Part shown: positions 57,600 to 64,000 of the stretch, in pieces
How the letters are laid out: every line of letters starts with the position of its first letter
Position numbering within the stretch: position 1 is the stretch's first letter
Assembly: GCA_030998225.1 (NCBI GenBank)
Contig: JAPYXD010000698.1
Span: 3,947,001 to 4,011,000 of the forward strand
DNA from: Diplolepis rosae
Taxonomy: Eukaryota; Arthropoda; Insecta; Hymenoptera; Diplolepididae
Reading direction: 5' to 3'
Length of the DNA: 64,000 nt
The notes under the pieces: model-generated
What the model saw: only the letters and a program-made list of their open reading frames with translations
The model's database searches: none
What the model was told of the DNA's origin: nothing
Translations under genes and position numbers: made by a program

Positions 57600-58620
57600 T
57601 TTTCTGGGACAGCATCACTTTAGAATCATATGTGATTTTAGATTTGACGTCTTTGGAGTTAAACAGAAAATAAATGCACAATATTTTCGCAGATAATAAA
57701 AGATCTATATGTTCGTTTTGAGTTTAAAGTGGTAAACGGTATGAGTGTTACATTCTCGATTAGAATTCCTACGTAGAGTCATCTCGTTGAATTAACGCAG
57801 TTGACGTTTTGCACCTTCCAATTTATTTTAATAAAGACCATTTGTCGTTCTGTAACTATGAAGAAGATTCTAAAATTTTTTAAATATGATTTCTTCGTTA
57901 TTCCTAGAGTTAGGAGTGGCAATTTATATGATTTTAAGCACTACTTTTATGACTTTTATGTGAGTAAATCCACACTTTAAAGAATGTAGATGTAGATCTT
58001 TGTGTTTTATTAAATTAATAAATTTGTCATATCTTAAGTTTAATCACTTTTATTTTTATCATTCAAATATTCTAGAAGAAATTTTGAGCTATAAATAATG
58101 AGGAGATTGAAAATGTAAAAAATATTATTAAAGTCTCGAATCAGGGAAAACAATCTCAATGTATAATTGTTCAAACGTTCTAATTTTCAAATTTTCTTTT
58201 CAATTTTCAGATATTTTATAAAAATATGCGTTGAAGATATAAATTATAAGTAATGAAACCAATAAATTTTCATTTATGAGAATGTATAAGAATTCCAAAA
58301 AATATAACTGCTATTGTAATATGGCTTTAATTCCAAACAAGATTTGCCCTGTTATTGCGAGAATATAGAAAATCCTATCGGATAATAATTAGCAAATCTT
58401 TTAAACATCATAAAAATATTATAAAATCTCTTCAAGTACAAATATTTTCAGTTTAAAGATTAGAAACATAAACATCGAATCATAAAAGATTCAGATATAC
58501 ATAAAATATAAATGAAGGTTTTCAGAAAATTCTTGCCTAATGTTCATCTCAGTTACGTAAATTATAAAGAATATTATAATAAACAAATAGAGGATAAAAT
58601 TATGCTTGAATTTGGATAAT
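57600..58620. other. AT-rich intergenic DNA
   Basis: No open frame of note, no repeat shared with the rest of the window, and no RNA gene recognised. Confidence 0.5.
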
Positions 58621-58641
58621 TAAAAAAAAGTATTCGTCTTA

Positions 58642-59095
58642 GGGGGATCTACCACCTTTAATATTTGTATTTTTTAAGTTTATACCTTCCATATAATTTA
58701 TTTATGTTTGGTACCTTTATTTAGCAAGGTTTTGGGTTTTTTTAAATTTCAGCACTATCATGTATTTTTAAAATAAAAATTTTTAGTTTTTGGGCATTTT
58801 TTTTACATTTTTTGACTTTGAATAACTTTTTTGTTTTTTAACCAATTCTCATGATTCTTTTTTTATTTTATTCCTTACGATATGTAGAAACTTTTTGGAT
58901 ATGGAAAATAAGGTAAAATAACTGAAAAAAAATTACAAATAAAATAAAATGAAAAAATAAATAAAAATAACCCAAAATATAAAAAACAAAATTTTGTAGT
59001 AATTCTTTTAGCTAGAGTACTTTCCATGACAATTGGTTTAAAAAAAAACGTTATTCAAAGTAAAAAAATGTCAAAAAAATGCCCATAACACTCAA
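58642..59095. repeat. Family D element, copy 3, right end truncated
   Basis: The left end agggggatctaccaccttta and most of both arms are present; the right arm stops at gcccataacactcaaac and passes into a family E-like segment. Confidence 0.75.
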
Positions 59096-59096
59096 A

Positions 59097-59295
59097 CGAT
59101 AAATAACGTCTGTGAATTTCGTTTGAGTGAAAATTCTGCAAAAAATTTTACAGTAAACTGTAATTGTCGATAAATTTTCGGTTATTTTCCAAAACTTTTA
59201 CTTAAAAGAAGTTCACGTTTTGTAAATTAAAAAAGTTATCTTACGTGAACGAATAAATCTATAATTTAGTCACGTGATCCGATTGATCTATGGCC
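59097..59295. repeat. Family E-related element
   Basis: Shares gataaataacgtctgtgaat, aaactgtaattgtcgataaa and gtgaacgaataaat with 62772-63149 and ends ctatggcc before TTAA. Confidence 0.7.
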
Positions 59296-59587
59296 TTAAT
59301 ATATTTGCTTATTTTGCATCACTATTGCGATATAATATAATTATTTAGAATTGATTTCCTATACTGATAAGATATTGGTCTGCCTACGAGATATTTTTTA
59401 CTATAAAGAATTCCTGATGTAATTAATTGAACACATGAGTAAAGTGTGATTTTGTAACATCACTTTTCACATTATCAGATTTTTACTTAAAAATATCTCG
59501 TAAGCAGTGCAATATTTTATCAGTATAGCGAATCAATTCTTAATAATCATATTATACCATAATTGTGGTGCAAAATGAGCATAGTTC

Positions 59588-60150
59588 CCTAGTGCAACTA
59601 GGGAAAAAAATTTATTTTGCGAGTGTGAAGTTTAATATGCCCGAGCAAAGCGAGGGTAACAACCACGCGAGTATAATAAATGTTTTTCCGTGTTGCATAC
59701 GATTTTTTTTTCTACTAGGGGATCGAAAATAGCTATTTGTTCTCCACGAGTGAAACACGTTATTTTTCCCAACAAGTTTAGTGACAATTGTACTTTCACC
59801 ATCTTTTTTTTGAGACAGCCATTTTCCCGTTTCAAAAGAGACGGTGAAAGTACAATTTTCACTAGACGTGTTGAGAAAATGGATTTTTCTACTAGCGGGT
59901 CATAAAGTGCATTTTATTGCTCCCTGCGGGATAATGAAATCCATTTTTTGATCCCCCAGTAGAAAAAAATCGTGTGCAACGCGGGAAAAACAATTATTTT
60001 ACCCGCGTAATTGTTGTCCTCGCTTTGCTCGGGCATCAAATTTCACACTCAAAAAATAAACTTTTTTTCCCCTAGTTGCATAATGTACTATTGTTTGCCC
60101 GCGCTGGGTAATAAAGCCCACTTTATGACCCTCTAGTAGAAAAAAATATA
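59588..60150. repeat. Palindromic repeat family G, copy 3 (longest)
   Basis: Left gcaactagggaaaaaaattt and right cccctagttgcataatgtac are inverted. The interior has inverted gtgaaagtacaattttcac-type arms around 59770-59855. It includes the 'ctactagcgggtcataaagt' phrase common to the other copies. Two overlapping frames on opposite strands are palindrome artefacts. Confidence 0.8.
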
Positions 60151-60594
60151 TTAAACAATTAAAATTTAACTTACTTCGGTAATTTTTCTAATTTTAAGAA
60201 CCTAAAACCGATTTTTATTACTTTCTTTTATTTTTTACGAAGCATAACATAAATCGATTTGTTTCAATATGATATTCATTGAAATTTGATTATTCAGTGA
60301 CTGTATAATTTATTATCTTATTTTTTGTTTAAATGGATATAAGGAAGGCGGGGTTGATTACTGGAATTTCTGTTAAGAAAATTACTCTTTTTTTCTTCTT
60401 AACTGATTCCCTAATAATTAGAAGAGAGTGTGAGGAAGATTGTCAATAATTACCAAATTCCAGTAATCATCGCCAAGCGACATTACACCTTCTGTTTATT
60501 AAAGAATGAATTAGAAAAAATCAAGCCTACATTTTTTTAATAGAAATTTCAGTAATCAATCCTGATTTCCTCAACTTCATTCATCTTCCTGTAC

Positions 60595-61235
60595 ACTGTT
60601 AGAAATTTCTATATTAAACTTCCATTACATGTAAGGGAAGTTTTTTTCAGTCAAGTATATCAAATTCAAAATACTTTAATCTTAAAAAATACAAACTTTT
60701 ATTTGAATTTTAATACAGATGTGTATACATTTTAATAATTTTTGTTAATTTTAATATATTTTGATTGAAAAGTTATTAAATTTAATATGAATGTATATTA
60801 ATTTATCATAATATACAAATTTATTAATTTTAATTTAACACTTGTATATTAAAGTCTATTGAAACTAATTGATTTTAAACAGTGCACTGTTAAAAATTTC
60901 TGTATTAAAATTCTGTTACATGTAATGGAAGTTTTCTTCAGTAACGTATATTAAATTAAAAATACTTTAATCTTAAAAAATACAAACTTTTATTCGAATT
61001 TTAATACAGATGTGTGTATATTTTAATGATTTTTGTTAATTCATTTGTAATCGACATAATCGACTGAAATGATTTAGAAAAATCAGAAAATTAATTTTAA
61101 TATATTTTGATTGAAAAGTTATTAAATTTAATATGAATGTATATTAATTTTTCATAATATACAAATATATTAATTTTAATTTACCACTTGTATATTAAAG
61201 TCTATTAAAACTAATTAGATTTTAAATAGTGCAGT
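60595..61235. repeat. Repeat N, two tandem copies
   Basis: Each begins cactgttagaaatttct or cactgttaaaaatttctgta (60595, 60883) and runs through ttttgattgaaaagttatt and aatatgaatgtatattaatt. The second carries an extra ~50 bp near 61041-61092 (cgacataatcgactgaaatg). The central part is the same as the segments at 3414-3550 and 3757-3897. Confidence 0.75.
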
Positions 61236-61393
61236 ACCCTAATATGGATCAGTTTGACTTTTTGGATCTTTCGGCCATTAAATATTCTTTTTCGACTAGC
61301 GGGTCAAAAAGTGAATTTTATTGCTAAGAAAAATTGTGGGAAACTGCCATTCTTTTCTTGATCTCGTGACCGACTTCTTTCATATGCCTTTAA

Positions 61394-61587
61394 GGCAATG
61401 AATTAACCGGATCAAGTGACCAAATTTCTGTGAAAGTTTCTGCAATATAACTTTTTTCGTGAACAAAAAATTGGAACATTGGTTCGTTTTAATAAAAATA
61501 TTACAGTCAAGCTAATTCTGTAAATTAAAAAAGTTATCTTATAGGATAACTGACTCACAGGTCACGTGGTCCGGTTGATCCATAGCC
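61394..61587. repeat. Family E-related element, short
   Basis: Between TTAA 61390-61393 and 61588-61591; inverted phrases aaccggatcaagtgacc and ggtcacgtggtccggttgat near the ends. Confidence 0.7.
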
Positions 61588-62602
61588 TTAATATCGCTAT
61601 TTGAAAACCGTAATAGTGAAATTATTTCACTTTGAAATTGTTTTAGAATTGGGTAAAAGTAAAAGTATGAAATGAATTTGTGGAGCAAACAAATCCATGA
61701 ATTTATTGGATTTGATTTGATCAGAAACTCTCGAAGAAGAATACGAAGACTCGATATACATTTGTAATGAGAGGCACGTTACTTCGCTCAGCCAATGAGC
61801 TTCTCGGTCTGGAGTTGAACGCATATGACCTCCGTCGCTTCCAAAGTATGCAATAGTCTTTCTTTCGCAGCAGAAGTAAATTAAGTGTATTATGCAAAAC
61901 ATATGTAGATAAAATGCAAGAAATAGAATGTGATAAGCAATGATAATGAGAATGAAAACAATAAGAAGTCATTGATCACAATTATTAAAATTAATTGATT
62001 CTAAAACATAATTTACAAGAAACCTTTCAATCTTCCTTTTTTTATTTTGCAAGTATTTTAAATCTTCTTATTATGAAATAATACAAAACACAATATGTCG
62101 TGCAAAATCTTATCAAGGAATTTCATTAACACATGAATTGGCATTGAAAAATATTAATTACTAAATTTTGAATAACTTATGGAAAAATGGAATCAAAAGA
62201 TGTCTAACAGGTGTATTTATTAGATAATTTACAGATGTAAAATGAATCTTCCATGGAGATGATAGAGAACTTCCTTCACCTCTAATAGAGTACATGACAC
62301 TGACCTTCGCGCAAAGCAATGTTTATCATTGCGCAACACATGCGCTTGTATTATATTACCGCGTTTTGGAATCACAAAAACGACACATACGCAAGACACT
62401 GGAATTCCGGTGCAAAAGAGAAAGAATTTCATTAATAATATATATTTCATTAAATTTAATTTCATTAATTTCCTTATATTAAATCATAATAAATTGCCAA
62501 TTGTTTATATATTATTAATTATATACATATATAATTATATCACAAATATTATATTATCAAATTGCATTTGTCACTGATTATCCTTGTCGGCCTATTAGAC
62601 CC

Positions 62603-63395
62603 AGAAAAAATTTTATTTAAATTTAAAAATTCGTTTTTTAACTTCATTTCTTCAATTTGAAGTAAAAACAGGTTTAGAACGAATATAAATTTATTTTACT
62701 TTAAGAAATTATCTATTTAGCCTTTTTTAAATGAAAGAAATTATTTTTTTTACATTATTTATTTGATTTAAGCCTATGGATTAACCGATCACGTGACCAA
62801 ATTTCTGTAAAAGTTTGTGTAAAATAATATTTTTATTTTACAAAATGTCTTCCTGAAAATTTGGAAAATACAACAGTAAACGATCAAATAAACGATAAAA
62901 CGATAAATAATCGTCTGTCAACTTCGTTTGAGTGAAAATTTTGCTAAAAATTTTAAAGTTAACTGTAATTGTCGATAAATTTCAGACTTTTTTTCAACAT
63001 TTTTAGTAGAAATAAGTTAACAGACGTACTTTATTGTGTTTTGTTACGTTTCCCAAATTTTCAAAAAGATACTTTGTAAATTAAAAAAGTCATCTTTCAT
63101 GAACGAATAAATGTATAATTTAGTTGCGTGGCCCGATTGATCCATGGCCTTAAAAAAATATTTTTTTCGATTCAAGTACAGTACTGGCAAAAACTTGAGA
63201 AATAATTTATTTAATTTTATTATCTTTGGACGAAGACAATTTTTTCTTTAAATTGAAGAAAATATTTCTGTGAGTTACATTACGTATGTATTATGCGACT
63301 GCCCAGACGTTCATTTCTTTAATTTGAAGAAAAAAAAACCAAGAAATTTCTTTAAATCAAAGAAAATTTTCTTTCACCGTATAGCAATGCACAAT
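62603..63395. repeat. Repeat family M, copy 2 (inverted relative to copy 1), split by family E
   Basis: Pieces 62603-62767 and 63154-63395 correspond, reverse-complemented, to 6.47-6.81 kb. The gap is a family E element flanked by TTAA. Confidence 0.6.
62772..63149. repeat. MITE family E, copy 5 (TTAA-flanked)
   Basis: TTAA at 62768-62771 and 63150-63153; ends gcctatggattaaccgatca and gattgatccatggcc. Inner inverted arms include acagtaaacgatcaa / gtcgataaatttc-type segments. Confidence 0.75.
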
Positions 63396-63598
63396 TATTT
63401 ATGCAAGATGGAATACACATATTATAAGGAAGTGGCAGATTAAAAAATTATTTATTTTTAATTAGTTTAGTGATTTTATAGCATTGTCTAGAAGAATTGC
63501 AACTGACCTGAATTCAATTTTTTTGCAACTATCAATACTTATAGATAATTTATAGATCAACCGGACAATTAAATTATACATTAATTCGTTCATGTTAA

Positions 63599-64000
63599 GG
63601 GGATCCGACACCTTTAATTGGTGTATTTTTGATTTTTTTGGCATTTTCCAAAAATGTTACTTTTTTATTCTCTATAATATTCTGAATATGTGTGTAAATT
63701 TTCAGGGCAATCTGATTTTTTTTCATGGAAAAATTAATAAAATAACGTGTTTTTACTGAAAATTAGCTTTTTACACAAAATATTTTGTTTATTTATTTAC
63801 TAATATTTATGAATTATATGGAAAAAAGTATATGACAAGTATCCCTATTTAAACACGATATATATATATATTGCCTATATTTTTGATAGTGAGGATTAAG
63901 GTTTCACTACAAGACTTTACTTTAAACTTCGTTTTCCGCAAGTTGTGATTTTCCGTGTTTGTTGCAACATATGTTTGAATAAAATCTAAAGTATTAGACA
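63599..64000. repeat. Family D-like terminus at window edge
   Basis: After TTAA (63595-63598) comes ggggatccgacacctttaat, the family D end. The similarity fades after about 50 bp, so this is a different subfamily or a hybrid; it continues beyond the window. A short (TA)n run lies near 63859. Confidence 0.5.

Noticed and set aside
59632..59905. Overlapping frames on both strands near 59.7 kb
   Set aside because: They fall inside the family G palindrome and mirror each other.

Overview
The window is AT-rich DNA from an animal nuclear genome, almost certainly an insect. It carries spliced genes with canonical GT/AG introns, an arthropod eclosion-hormone gene, and intergenic and intronic space packed with short non-autonomous transposons. 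A hymenopteran is possible, but the sequence does not prove the order. All gene models were built by hand from splice sites and reading-phase continuity, with no alignments run.

Layout. (1) About 2.4-27.5 kb, + strand: an animal haem peroxidase gene. Fourteen phase-consistent exons encode the catalytic domain (2430-19524). They are followed, across a 4.6-kb intron and in frame, by two large exons (24094-27471) encoding a charged, low-complexity tail. The first coding exon was not found. (2) 30088-30478, + strand: the eclosion hormone precursor, two coding exons, 83 aa, six cysteines. (3) 31345-40512, - strand: a 23-exon, 2,060-aa coiled-coil protein recognised as CEP290, a ciliary transition-zone protein. 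(4) 41452-49554, + strand: a 15-exon, 814-aa TPR protein recognised as IFT88, a core IFT-B subunit. Cep290 and Ift88 are head to head with a gap of about 0.94 kb that contains X-box-like (RFX) sites. This suggests a shared ciliary promoter. (5) 49.6-64 kb: no convincing protein-coding exon; one possible untranslated first exon near 51.5-51.9 kb; the rest is repeats and AT-rich DNA.

Repeats. At least a dozen families of short inverted-terminal-repeat elements were found. Family A has CTCTCTAAAT ends and a TA target duplication that can be read directly from an empty site. Families C, D and E are flanked by TTAA. Families with CACTGAGAAAAC ends (B and an inner element), long palindromes, tRNA-derived SINE-like fragments, a 12-unit minisatellite of about 60 bp with a 250-bp higher-order period, and several nested insertions are also present. 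The best nest is three deep: a CACTGAG element inside family A inside family C, abutting family D through a shared TTAA. Another repeat inside the Ift88 gene is flanked by a ~53-bp duplication that copies a splice acceptor and the start of an exon.

No novel enzyme system was identified. The most interesting points are the peroxidase with its long acidic tail, the divergent ciliary gene pair, and the transposon stratigraphy.
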